From: Diphasiastrum complanatum
Taxonomy: Eukaryota; Streptophyta; Lycopodiopsida; Lycopodiales; Lycopodiaceae
Reading direction: 5' to 3'
Length of the DNA: 64,000 nucleotides
NCBI GenBank assembly: GCA_029204225.1
Contig: MU832145.1
Coordinates: 20,880 to 84,879, forward strand
The notes under the pieces were generated by a model. That model did no database searches, was not told the DNA's origin, and saw only the letters and a program-made list of their open reading frames with translations. A program made the translations under genes and the position numbers. Positions within the stretch are counted from its first letter, which is position 1; each line of letters starts with the position of its first letter. Shown here piece after piece: positions 24,905-36,100 of the stretch.

Positions 24905-25240
24905 ACCAATGTTTCATCGAAACGCATTTTGAACAAAGAAACACGTTTGAAACGCCCCGTTCGAAACAAGCCCATTTCACAACGCATTTTTTACGTTCGA
25001 ACCGACTGTTAAAAAACGCAAATTTTTTTGACTCGAAGCGACCATACACAACTTCTCCTCTTGAAATTGCATTCTCTAGAGCATTCTCGTGAAATTAAAT
25101 GTATCTACTTGGCACTAGTCTTTCTATGACATTTCTAAACTCCAAAAAACCCATTAAAACACATTTTCAAAAAAAAAACAAAAAATCCTAAAAATTTCCC
25201 GTTTCAAACGTGTTTCAAACACGTTTCGAAACGAAACTCA
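24905..25240 (-). mobile_element. MITE with TTTCGAAACG-type terminal inverted repeats (copy 2)
   Basis: About 335 bp without coding capacity. One end reads tgtttcatcgaaacgcattttg... and the other, in reverse complement, gagtttcgtttcgaaacgtg..., each with an inner cacgtttgaaac, so they form an imperfect terminal inverted repeat. The interior matches 5960-6160 in the opposite orientation. Confidence 0.7.
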
Positions 25241-25249
25241 AAAAAATTT

Positions 25250-25745
25250 AGTAGATTGTAGTATGTACTCCTTAGATACTAGATTTCAGACCAGAGATTC
25301 TAGTAAGCACTAAGTTGTAACCTGCACATAGGAGAGTGTCCTCATGAAGAATCTATAAACTTCCTTCTACTCTTGAAATACAAGTGGCATGTAACATTGA
25401 TCTCATCAAGATTGACTTGCACAATTTTCATCACAATTCAGATTCATAATTTACAATTCATGAATCACGATTTGCTTGAGACTTGAAAGTTGAGAAAGTT
25501 AGAACTTAGAACTACAAATCACAATTACATATTAGTTTTACTTGCATAGGCTGGAGAAGTCTTCATCTTGCTCAACAATTAGTGATGTGCACATACACCA
25601 ACTTGTCCAACTGTGAAGTGTGGACTATTCCTCCACTTTGCTTGAATCAAAGAGTAGACACCCCAATTTCTCTCACAAAATGTAAGTAGCAAGCAATCAT
25701 GCGAGAGGTTCCCAATTGCAAGTCTTTGTAATACGGGAACTGTTG
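25250..25745 (-). pseudogene. hAT-2 family relic: hATC exon and following exon
   Basis: 25745-25560 matches hAT-2 exon 7 (CERNWGVYSLIQAKWRN...VGVCTSL), and about 25410-25390 matches the start of hAT-2 exon 8 (atcgatctcatc-like block). Everything upstream of hATC has been replaced by the copia-3 leader at about 25746. Confidence 0.7.
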
Positions 25746-26459
25746 AGAGTTTTCTGGAGCAGCCAGGGTTGTAGGAGGCCGCTTTCTACAGTGGGAACTT
25801 CAGTGCAAGTACTAAGTGGATCTTGGACAAGTGCTAGGACAGCCATACAGGGGGATAGTTTCAAATCCAGGAGCTGAGGGTTACTGAGCAAGTGCCTGCA
25901 TACCCTAGTTGGATGAAAATCCTAGTTTACCTTCTGTGTATTATTTCTATCCAGCTATGACTAGTCTTTCAAAGAGCATGTTGAGTGAAGCCAGCCGGCT
26001 TGATGGCACTAATTTTAGTGTTTGGAAAGTCAAGATCAAGAACATTCTCGAGGATAAAGAATGTTGGAAGCTTGCGACAGGTGAGGAGCCTGTTCCAACA
26101 TCAGAACCTGAGCTCAAGGACTACATCAAGAGAGGGGAGAAGGCACACAAAATCATCAATATGTCTGTAAGGGATAATGTTATTGCTTTAATCAGGTTAG
26201 CCAAAGGGCCTAGAGATGCATGGCACATTCTTTGTGCATTGTATGTAACAACAAATACAGCTAGACTTCTTTACTTGAAGAACAAGTTGTATACGCTCAG
26301 GATGGAGACAAGGGAGACAGTCACTGACCATCTTATTAAAATCCAGGATCTTAAATATCAGCTTTTTGTGCCTGGAGAGGCTATTGCTGACAAAGACTTG
26401 GTGCCAATAGTTCTGAATAGCTTGTCATATGCTTACCGAAACTTTGTTATGATGATATC
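25746..26459 (+). pseudogene. Ty1/copia leader and gag N-terminal domain (copia-3)
   Basis: From ATG 25957 (MTSLSKSML) the frame encodes a copia Gag domain of the UBN2 type: LDGTNFSVWKVKIKNIL, DAWHILCALY, LKNKLYTLRM, VTDHLIKIQDLKYQL, LNSLSYAYRNFVMMIS. It is cut at 26459 by the gypsy-A1 LTR. The next part of the same gag (RDKIPTYEEVYGLLLHEEMRR) is found in reverse orientation at 28968-28837. A short further piece seems to follow at 31985-32024. The flanking ATATC at 26455-26459 is one copy of the gypsy-A1 target duplication. Confidence 0.82.
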
Positions 26460-26656
26460 TGTTACGAGCTCGTGACCAGTGCCGAACCCTAGAGAACACA
26501 GATAGGTCAGATACCACAGTCCGGGTCGTGTCCAGCGTACACGACCAACAGGGCAAGACAGTGTGAGTGGTGTGCCCCAGCACGGTCCATAGCCATGGCG
26601 GGCCTAACACAGTCTAGGGACCCTGTCAGCAGGATAGGGCCCCCAGTTGGGTCTCG
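26460..26656 (+). mobile_element. 5' LTR of gypsy-A1, 3' part deleted
   Basis: Starts TGTTACGAGCTCG exactly where copia-3 gag stops. The first about 197 bp match the gypsy-A2 LTR, then the sequence jumps to the leader close to gag, so the end of the LTR, the primer-binding site and about 700 bp of leader are gone. Confidence 0.85.
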
Positions 26657-26767
26657 CAGTTCTCAGAAAGAGCTAAGTCATCTTTCCTTTCCTTGTACAG
26701 TTGTAAATTAGTTTTTTTTTACTTTTTTCATCAGAAGTTAAGGTACCTCTCTTTCAGTTCCGAAAAT

Positions 26768-28836
26768 GACCACTCCTCAGGGACCTGATCAACCCCCGGA
26801 GAGAGGCTTCGACAAACTTGAAACAGAAGCCTTAGCTTACAGTAAAACGGAAAGAACCTATGGAAATGGAAGAACAGGAACAGTTCGCCGAAGAACTCGA
26901 CGAACTGGTTACCAAGGAGCAGTTTCTCCAGTTGGTAACAAAAGTGGATGAACTGAAGTTGGCATTAGCCAATTTCAAGTCCAGTGTGGACGACTCGTTC
27001 GTTGAACTCAAAAGCTTGATTTTGAGTTCTGCGAAAGGCAGCGTCCTCCACTTCTCAGTTATCCCCTTCCCCACTTCCATCAGTTTCGGGTGAGACTTTA
27101 CGGTCTCACCCCAGTGTCTTTACAGATTTAAAGCCTCCTACTTTTAATGGGGAAGAGAAGGATAGAAATGCAGACATTCTACAAACCTTCCTCAGCAAAT
27201 GGAAGAACATTCATACTCTTAAACATACCCCTGACCATTTGCAAGCTATTGAGGCCAGTCTTTCCTCAGGGCCCATGGCCTATAAGTGGTGGTTAAATCT
27301 CCAGGAGACTGGGCAGACTCCCCGGTCATGGAAAGCTTTTGAAGAAGCCTTCCTAAGAGAATTCCTACTGAAAATGAACTTGATTGAGCTTCGCCCAGAT
27401 CAGTCATGTCGAATTCTGAGAACAGCATCTGTTTTGAATCCTTGACCATATTGACATTGTTGTTGAAGAGCAACGTATCATCAACATACAAGGTGATGAT
27501 AATGAAGGATTGCAGCACTAACTTTGAATAAACGTTGTAATCAGTAGTGCTTGGTTTAAATCCTTGTTCAATGAGGAATGTGTTGATCCTCTGAAACGAA
27601 GCTCTGGCAGACTGTTTCAAGCCTTACAGTGCTTTATGGAGTTTACAGACATGATTCTTCATGCCTTCCAGAACGTATCCTTCAGGCTGGATCATGTAGA
27701 TATCAGAATAGTAATGCACAAGTCCCTCATCCAATATATCTCGCAATATCGAGAAGCAATTTTAAAGATTAAAAATATGGATGATTATCAGAAAATCAGG
27801 GGATTTGTCCGTGGCCTCAAAGATGAATATAAAGTAGAGGTCCAGAGAAACTCGCCTACTACCCTTGAGCAAGCTCTCAGATATGCTCAAATCTATGATG
27901 ATTCAGTGGGTAGGAAGAGGGCGAGACAGCAGCCACTTTCTGAGCAGCCTCCTCAGAAAGACTTTCAATTTAAAAAGAAATTTTTAAAAAGAAAGAATCA
28001 AGATAAATTTATAAGTGAAGCTCCTCAGAAATGCCCTTCACTCATACAGCCCTTAAAACCAGATGATTTTGAGAAAGCCAAACAAGAACGTTTGTGCTTT
28101 GTGTGTATGGGCAAGGGACACACAGTCAGACAGTGTCCCAAGGGGCCTTTCACTAAAAAAGATAAGAAAGATAAGAAACAAGTTCATCTTGTTCAGACTG
28201 TAAGTTTTCCCAGTGACTCGGCAGCTTCCGAGATCAAAGTGTATCATGAAGATCATGAACACTGTTGCCAGCTGACCTCTACAATGCTAGCGAGACCCTT
28301 TAGCTTTGGGCTGCATGACCTAGTACGTATGCATGGGAAAGTTGGTAACCAGTCAGTAAGAGTTATGGTTGATGATGGGGCAACCCATAATTTCATCAAC
28401 TACACCCTGGTTAAAAAGCTTAAACTACCAGAAGTACCTAGTCAGCATAGGTACATAGTTTCATTAGCTAAGGGTGAAGATAAAAAAATATGGGAAACTA
28501 TGGTTAGTATTTTGAATCTTGGAATTCAGGGGTACCAAGATGAAATAAACTTTCAGATAATGCACCTGGATCGCACAGATATTGTTCTCGGGAGAGATTG
28601 GCTCTACAGTTTAGGACCTTCCCTCCACAGAAACTATCAGGAGAACACCCTCAGCTTTCAGCATAAAGGCCGAGAGATCCAGTTGCATGGGGAGCATGAT
28701 GTTCCCAACAGTCCTATGGTCTGCAGTTCAGAGCTCTGTCAGTTAATTGAAGACGAAGACCATCAGGTATTTTTATGTGACTTTCAGTTTATTCCTGAAG
28801 TTTCTATTTCAAGTTCTATAAAGCAGAAAATCAGTA
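26768..28836 (+). pseudogene. gypsy-A1 gag-protease, broken
   Basis: ATG at 26768 ([10 protein letters not shown]) matches the gypsy-A2 start. Frameshifts lie near 26850 and 27045. A gag block ([21 protein letters not shown]) runs to 27391. A foreign 324-bp piece replaces about 20 bp, and then gag resumes ([19 protein letters not shown]). The CCHC knuckle ([14 protein letters not shown]) and protease ([21 protein letters not shown]) follow. The match to gypsy-A2 ends at 28836 at an inversion breakpoint; the rest of pol lies reversed at 31984-29343. Confidence 0.88.
27392..27715 (-). mobile_element. Copia reverse-transcriptase fragment used as filler inside gypsy-A1 gag
   Basis: On the minus strand: DIYMIQPEGY, VCKLHKAL, GLKQSARASFQRINTF, LYVDDTLL, SEFDMTDLGEA, the copia RT region around the YVDD box, with a TAA in place of the expected Tyr codon before GLKQ. 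It has no LTR, no terminal repeat and no target duplication, and replaces about 20 bp of gag. Confidence 0.85.
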
Positions 28837-28973
28837 GTTTTTTGCTTCTTCTTAGAAGCAAAAGCATGCCCTAGGAAATCCTCCCTCTTGGAGAGATTAG
28901 CTCTCCTCATCTCCTCATGCAACAAGAGACCATATACCTCTTCATAGGTAGGAATTTTGTCCCTCACAGATAT
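28837..28973 (-). pseudogene. Continuation of copia-3 gag, inverted
   Basis: Minus-strand reading continues the gag left at 26459: VRDKIPTYEEVYGLLLHEEMRRANLSKRE and a Lys-rich end (ASKKKQK). The plus-strand gatat at 28969-28973 is ATATC on the minus strand, the second copy of the gypsy-A1 target duplication, here facing the opposite way. Confidence 0.85.
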
Positions 28974-29331
28974 TGTAATAGATCCTAACACCACAGTAGG
29001 GCAAACACTGACTGATCCACCCAACCTTGCCTACCCCCTGATATAGAGTAAGCCCCTCCTAGCCCAGTGTGAGGACTGGTAGCATGCAACTGCCAAGTGT
29101 CGGCCACGTGTCACTGACGTGGCCGACTGCACATCGAGACCCAACTAGGGGCCCTATCCTGCTGACAGGGTCCCTAGATTGTGTTAGGCCCGCCATGGCT
29201 ATGGACCGTGCTGGGGCACACTACTCACACTGTCTAGCCCTGTTGGTCGTGTACGCTGGACACGACCCTGACTGTGGTATCTGACCTATCTGTGTTCTCT
29301 AGGGTTCGGCACTGGTCACGAGCTCGTAACA
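28974..29331 (-). mobile_element. 3' LTR of gypsy-A1 (358 bp), inverted
   Basis: Full-length LTR in the same form as 45364-45721, with scattered substitutions. In element orientation it starts TGTTACGAGCTCGTGACC and ends GGATCTATTACA. The polypurine tract (AAGGGGGAGGGAG on the minus strand) abuts it at 29332-29344. Confidence 0.92.
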
Positions 29332-29342
29332 CTCCCTCCCCC

Positions 29343-31984
29343 TTAAGAACCGTCTTGGTCCTCTAAGACAAAGTCTGGAAAAATCTTGCAAAGGACGCTG
29401 CCTCTTTCCCAAGTGGCATTCTCAACAGGCTGATCATTCCACTTAACCAGATATTCTCGGTATAGAGTATGACGAGTCTGCGTCTCTCTACTATCAAGAA
29501 TCTCCTCTTGTTCATGTGGAGGTTGCTGAGAATCCAATGGGAGAACTAGAACACTGTCCCCTACCAGATTTTCTGATCTGGCTAAGGCTTTTCGTAACTG
29601 ACTTACATGAAAAACTGGAAAAACCTTACTGCTGTGTGGGAGTTCTAGTTCATAGGTGACCTCGCCTAGTCTCCTACTGATAGTAAAGGGACCACAATAC
29701 CTTGGAGACAACTTAGCACACACTCCTGATTTGAGGGTTTTAGAGTCAACTGGAACTCTCAAGTAGACTTTCTCACCAACGGAAAACTGCACATCCCGTC
29801 TGTGTGGATCTGCATAATGCCTGGCTCGATCCTGGGACTGCCTAATGCTACGCTTAGCATGTTCTATCATCTGGTTTAGGTCCTCTAAAAAGTTTCTGGC
29901 TGCTTCAACTTTTTCTTGTTTAAACCCTACAGCTGTGGGTGAGCGTGGCTGAAAACCATACATCAGCATAAATGGGCTGTATCCCGTAGCTGAATGTTTG
30001 GTACTGTTGTAAGCAAACTCTAATATTGAGAGATATTCCTCCCAATTAGTCTGCTTCTTGCTGACGTATGCACAAAGCATATCCTCCAGCACCTGATTTA
30101 CCCTCTCTGTTTGACCGTCCGTATGTGGATGGTCGGTGGTACTCATATTAAGTTTAGTATGGAGATGATGGAATACTGCCCTCCAAAAATTCCCACTAAA
30201 CTTACCGTCCCGGTCGCTGACTATGCCGGAAGGTAGACCGAACAATTTAAATAGTCCGTCTACAAACAACCTCGCTAACTCTGGAGCTCTAACGGTTGTT
30301 TTGGTCGGAACGAAATGAGCCATTTTGGTCAGACGGTCAACTGTGACCCATATAGCGTCATTACCCGAGTCTCTCCAGCGTTTTGAGCTGGACCTTGCCA
30401 GGTATAACTTTTTTCCTTCTCACCATTCTTACTTCCATTTCGCAATCTGTCGTCGTATACTCGGACTCATCATCATCCTCAACGAAAGCTGCCGTATTCT
30501 TGGATGAACTGGCACCAGCCCCGGGAACTGGTTCTGGAGTCTGTAACTGTCTGCTCTGGACTGAGTTCCAGATAGTAGAGAAGAATGCATCATGCTGGCA
30601 CTCCCCTCTCAAGGACTCGAGTTTTTCATTACGAATCTGAGTAAAACTCAGCTCGTTTATCATAGGCATTCTGCTAAGGGCATCTGCTACTGTATTAAAT
30701 TTCCCCCGTCTATATCTGATAGACATATCAAACTTGCATCAACTCTGCCCAACGAGCTTTCCGACCTCTAAGCTCAGGTTGATTGCAAAGGTATCTGAGA
30801 TTAACATGGTCTGTCAGGACCTCAAAGTTGGCACCATGCAAATAATGCCTCCAAGTCTTAAGGGCATGGACTATAGAAAAGAGTTTCTTTTCATAGGCAC
30901 TGTACCTAGTATGAGCTGGCTCGAGTTTTTTACTCTCGAACGCAACTAGTCGTCCACTCCGAGTTAGCACAGCACCAACTACAAAGTCGCTAGTATCTGT
31001 TTCAACCACAAATGGCTGATTGGGGTCGACGACTTTTAGAACTGGTGCTGTAGCTAAGGCTGTTTTAAGAGCATCAAAGCTCTCCTGCTGTGCGGACTCC
31101 CAAATGAACTGTCATGGGAACTACTATCTGAGCATATTCCTTGACAAATCATCTGTAATATCCCGCCAAACCAAGAAAGATCTGAAGTTCCAAAATATTC
31201 TGAGGTCTCAGCCAACTGAGTATGGCTTTAACCTTATTCGGGTCCATCTTAATCCCATCTGACGAGATAATGTGACCCAAATATGCTACTTCTTCAACGA
31301 AGAATTCACATTTGGATTGTTTAGCATAAAGCTTATGCTTTGTGAGCAGTCGAAACACCTTTCTGAGGTGTTTTAGATGCTCCTTCCTCGTTTTGCTGTA
31401 GACGAGGATGCCATCTAAAAATACGACTACAAACTTACCCAAGTATGGTCTGAGGACACTGTTCATCAAAGTCATAAAGGTAGCTGGAGCATTAGTGAGC
31501 CCAAATGGCATCACCTTAAACTCATAATGACCATGACGAGTCCTAAAAGCTTTTTTCGAGACATCTTCCGACTTTATGCGGACTTGATGATATCCCGATC
31601 TGAGGTCTATTTTACTGAAAAACTTAGCCCCGTCGAGTTGATCAAACAACTCGTCTGCCAAAGGCATAGGATATTTATTCTTAATTGTGACTTTATTGAG
31701 GGCTCTGTAATCTACGCAAAGATGCATAGACCCCTCTTTCTTTTTCACCAATAGGACTGGTGAGGCCCATGGTGAACTACTGGTCTGAATTTGGCCTTTC
31801 CCAAGATAATCTGTTAACTGCCTAGTTATTTCTTCATCCTCGGTTCGGCTGACCCGATATGGAGGTTTAGAAACAGGTGCTGTACCTGGTACTAGGTTTA
31901 TTACATGATCTACCTCTCTGCTAGGTGGTAAACCATTTGGCAAATCTTCTGGAAAAACATCTTTAAATTTAGACAATAAAGTTT
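29343..31984 (-). pseudogene. gypsy-A1 pol (RT, RNase H, integrase, chromodomain), inverted and broken
   Basis: Closely similar to gypsy-A2 pol. From 31984 leftwards: RT ([19 protein letters not shown]; the catalytic-site Asp pair reads FLDGIL instead of FLDDIL), RNase H (VVGAVLTRSGR, LTDHVNLRYLCN), integrase core ([17 protein letters not shown]) and a C-terminal chromodomain ([16 protein letters not shown]) ending near 29346. Damage: a deletion of about 30 bp near 31112, a frame change near 30727, and loss of about 420 bp (integrase zinc finger and first catalytic Asp) patched with an 83-bp foreign piece at 30367-30449. Not functional. Confidence 0.9.
30367..30449 (+). mobile_element. 83-bp piece of hAT-3 transposase used as filler in gypsy-A1 pol
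   Basis: Matches 58108-58190 of hAT-3 with few differences, including the exon end (gagctggacc.tgccag) and the start of the next intron (gtataac). It has no transposon end and no duplication, and sits exactly where about 420 bp of gypsy pol is missing relative to 46756-47178. Confidence 0.88.
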
Positions 31985-32024
31985 AAGGTTGGTTTTTAGC
32001 ATTGGCTGCATTTTATGATTGGGA

Positions 32025-32442
32025 AGTTATGGACTCGGCTCAATACATTCGCCGCGTCCATTTACATTTACAATTACTTTACTTTATGCATAAGCAGGCC
32101 TTGGGCCCTTTTTTATTCATTGGTGACATTCAGACTATATGGTTGGCCTTTGGCCTTATTATTCATTATTAGGCCATTTGGACATATTACTGGAGAGTGG
32201 GGGCCTTCTTGGAGGGCGCACTATTATCCCTCCCAGTTGGGCCCTAGCCACTGGAAGCTTCCTTTTAGGGCTTCCTCTTGGCTATAAGTAGGGAAACTGT
32301 GTCATTTGTCATTCAGCTGATGATATTGATCTCTCTCTTTAGCCTCCTTAATCTCTCTCTTTCCTGCTTTCTAGGGTTAAGTCTTGCTTATGTGATGCTT
32401 TCATAGCTTAATTCTAGATCAGCTGTGGCTCTATTCGTAACT
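32025..32442 (+). mobile_element. 5' LTR of gypsy-B (418 bp)
   Basis: Begins AGTTATGGACTCGG and ends CTATTCGTAACT, followed at once by the primer-binding site TGGTATCAGAGC (32443-32454). The termini are AGT..ACT instead of TG..CA. A ctataagtaggg at about 32281 is a possible TATA region. Confidence 0.88.
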
Positions 32443-33116
32443 TGGTATCAGAGCACTTTTCTGAGCACAATCTGAAATTTTTTCTTTGCTGCCTTGCCTT
32501 GCTCCTCCATCGCTGTTCCTACAGCTCCATTACCGTTTTGACAGCCCTGTTCCATCGCTGCTCCTCCACTCCTTCCTGCCCAGCGTTCCCCCTGTTTTGT
32601 CCCCTCTTTTCTTTGCTGCCCAACGCTCCTCTTCCGTTCCATCGCTGTCCCTGCCTTCCGACCTATCACTTTTGTCTGATATTTTTCCAGTTTGCAGCCA
32701 TCTTCCACAGTTAGTTCCCTGACTGTCCAGCGCCCATCCTCATCCAAAAACTACCCAATTCCGACATCATTTGCTATTCCAAACAGCTAAAATTCTTCAA
32801 CCTGTAAATCGCTGCCTTAGCACTCCCAACTTGTCACTTTTGCCTTTTTTTTTCTCCAATTCCAGCCATCTTTTACAGCTTATCAAAAGGCTGTCGCGCG
32901 CTCATTCTCCACCACATTTTCAGGAATTCTGACTCCGTTTACTCTTTCAAATTCACATTGTATCCCTGGCTGTCCAGCGCATTTTTACAGCTTCTCCATT
33001 GTTCATTGCTGTCTGTTTTTTTTTCAGTTGTGATAATATTGGTCGTAATAGGCTAATTTGGGGTGACGACAAGAGTCCGCTCCCTCAAGTTTTCGTCTAT
33101 TCCTTCCACTATCATT
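32443..33116 (+). promoter_or_regulatory. Leader of gypsy-B with primer-binding site
   Basis: Initiator-tRNA primer-binding site at 32443-32454, then about 660 bp of pyrimidine-rich leader. It contains three exact tccatcgctg decamers (32506, 32551, 32638), two ctgtccagcgc motifs (about 32723 and 32967), and a block near 33058 (ttggggtgacgacaa) shared with the gypsy-C leader before its gag ATG. Confidence 0.75.
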
Positions 33117-36100
33117 ATGGCACATTCACCTACCCCGAGTGAAACTACTCAGGAAACCTTATCCGATCAGTTTCGTCGCATGGATGAGACCCTTTCTGGC
33201 CTCGTTCTTCGCTTCGATTCAGTTATGACCGGCTTTGCTACTATGCAGTCACAGATTGATTCTTTACAGCCTCATGGTCCTGGTAAAGCTCCTGTTTTTC
33301 CTACATTTGGGACTCCCCCTCCATTTGGATTTCCATCTTCTTTTGCTAGTCAGCCTGGTGGTGGACTGTTCATTCCATCTAACCCACCTCCTGGTTTCTT
33401 TCCTCGTCCCCCCCTTCCTGAGCCACACTTTGCTCGAGACTTTCGTGATAGGGTACAGCTTGCTACCTATTCCGGTTCCTCCGACGGGAACTTATTAGAG
33501 AATTCGTTTGCTAAGCTTGACACATATTTTCAGATTTACCCCAAGACTGATCCTCAGAAGATCCAGTTGGCTGCTTTACATTTAGATAGACGTGCCGCCA
33601 CGTGGTGGCGAGTTTATAGAGTTGATCCTGATCAGGAAGGGCTCCATGTATGGCATACTTTTCGCCGTGACCTCCGCCATGCTATGATTGATCCTCAGTG
33701 GCTTGACCGCCAACGTGATACATTCCGTAGTCTCACTCAGACCAGTGATCTTGCTTCTTATACAGATCAGTTTATGGAGCTTTCTTATCTTTTAACAGAT
33801 CTACAGCCCACTGAGCTTATTTCTCGTTACATTGCTGAGCTTCGTGGTGCTTTACGTTATGATGTTTCTTCCTTCCGTCCTACCACACTTGTTGAGGCGA
33901 TGTCTCTTGCCAGACTTTACAGCATAAGTACTCTGACACCCTTCCTTCCCGCTTCTCCCGACCCCGTCCTTCTGCTTCATCTTTTCCCGCTACGTTCACC
34001 ACTACACCGGCCCCTTCTGTTCCAGCTCTCTCCATTGCCCCTTCACCTCCTTGTCCTCCGACTCCTCGACCTGCTTTTGTCCGACGTTACACGTCTGCAG
34101 AGTTCACTGATCTTCAGCAGAAGCGTCTTTGCTTTCGTTGTAAGAGTCCTGACCATCTTGCCCGCAATTGCCGCCAGCCTCTCCCTACTACTACTGCTGT
34201 TTTTTACCATGAGGGCACTACTCCAGATGATTCCGATATCTACATTCATATTTCTGATGAGCCTGACTTATCCTCTGAGCCTTCCCCTAATTTACTTCCT
34301 GCTACTTGCCATGCTCAGCTTGCCTATGCTACTTGGACAGGGCGTCCTGGTCCTCGCTGCATTCGGTTACGTGTGCGTATTACAGGTCGAGAGTATATTG
34401 CTTTAGTTGATACTGGTAGCACTCATTCTTTTATTAGCAGTTATATCACTAGTCAGATCCGTGCTTCACCTGTTCCTGCTTCCCAGCCTCTCACAGTTGA
34501 GGTTGCCAGTTCTCATTCTTTTCCTAGTTCTCAGATGTTTCAGCGTTTACCATACCGCATTGGAGATTTCTTTGGACAGGCAGATCTTTACATTATCCCT
34601 ATGGAGCGTTATGATCTTATCCTTGGTGCTGATTGGTTTGCATCTCTTGGAGCCGTTACACTGGACTTGACACAGCAGACATTGACATTTGTACATGATG
34701 CAGTTACACACTCACTTGTGGGCATTGATTCTCAGGGAGACTTCCAGTTGATTACTGGGAAGCAGTTTATTCGCAGCCTGCCGAAGGCTCATTGTGCTGC
34801 CTTATTATGTGTTCAGCGGGCAGTACCAGTTCGTCCAGTTTCTACACTAGCAGCTGTTCCTCAGGTGATTTCTGACTTATTACATCAGTATGCTTTTGTC
34901 TTTTCAGAACCTACGACGCTACCACCATTACGTGACGTGAACCATCATATTGATTTGCGTCCTGGTTCTGCTCCTCCCTCCCGTCCCCCTTATCGTATGT
35001 CTCGGTCTGAGCGTGATGAGCTTGAGCTCCATATTACTGCCTTGTTAGATCAGGGTCTCATTGTTCCTAGTCACAGCCCTTTTGGTGCTCCTGTTCTCCT
35101 TATTAATAAGAAAGATGGTACCAAACGCCTTTGTATTGATTACCGTGCTTTAAATAAGTTGACTATTTGTAATCAGTACCCTATTCCACACATGGATGAC
35201 CTCTTTGACCAGCTCGGTACCTCTAAAATCTTTTCCAAGATAGACCTTCGTTCTGGATATTACCAAATCAGGATGCACCCTTCTGACGAACATAAGAATA
35301 CTTTCCGTACTCATCTTGGTTTATATGAATTTTGTGTGCTTTCTTTTGGTGTTACTAATGGCCCTCCTACGTTCCAGAATGTGATGAATAACGTCTTACG
35401 TCCGCTTCTTGGTCATTGTGTCTTGGTTTATTTTGATGATATTCTTATTTTTAGTCAGTCTCTTGCTGAGCATGTTGCCCATCTTTCCTCGGTTTTTCAG
35501 TTACTTGTACACCACCAGTTATTTGCTAAGTTGTCTAAATGTTCTTTTGCTGTTTCTGAGATCGAGTTTCTTGGTTTTCTTATTTGTAATGGTCACATTC
35601 GTCTGGACCCTCATAAGGTTCAGGCCATCCAGGATTGGCCTATACCTACTGATATTCATCATGTTCGTATGTTTCTTGGGTTAGCCACTCACCTTCGTCG
35701 TCCAGTTCCTCATTTTGCCACTATCACAACTCCTCTTCATGCACTTTTGAAGATGTCTAGTACTTTTCTGTAGACTCCTGATTGTCAGACAGCGTTTGAT
35801 ACTCTTCGTCGTGCTGTTGTTGATGCTGCCGTTATGTGTTTACCACAGTTTGATCATAAGTTTCTTGTTGAGACTGATGCTAGTAATGTTGGTTTGGGTG
35901 CTTTACTTCGCCAGTCACAATGTATTATTGCTTATGAGTCGCGTCGTCTTTGCTCTTATGAGCAACGTTATTCTGTGCATGAGAAAGAGCTTCTTGCTAT
36001 TATCTATGCTCTTAAGAAGTGGCGTCATTATCTGTATCGAGTCCCATTTGACATCATTACTGATCACCAGTCTTTACGTTATCTGTTTTCCCAACGTGAC

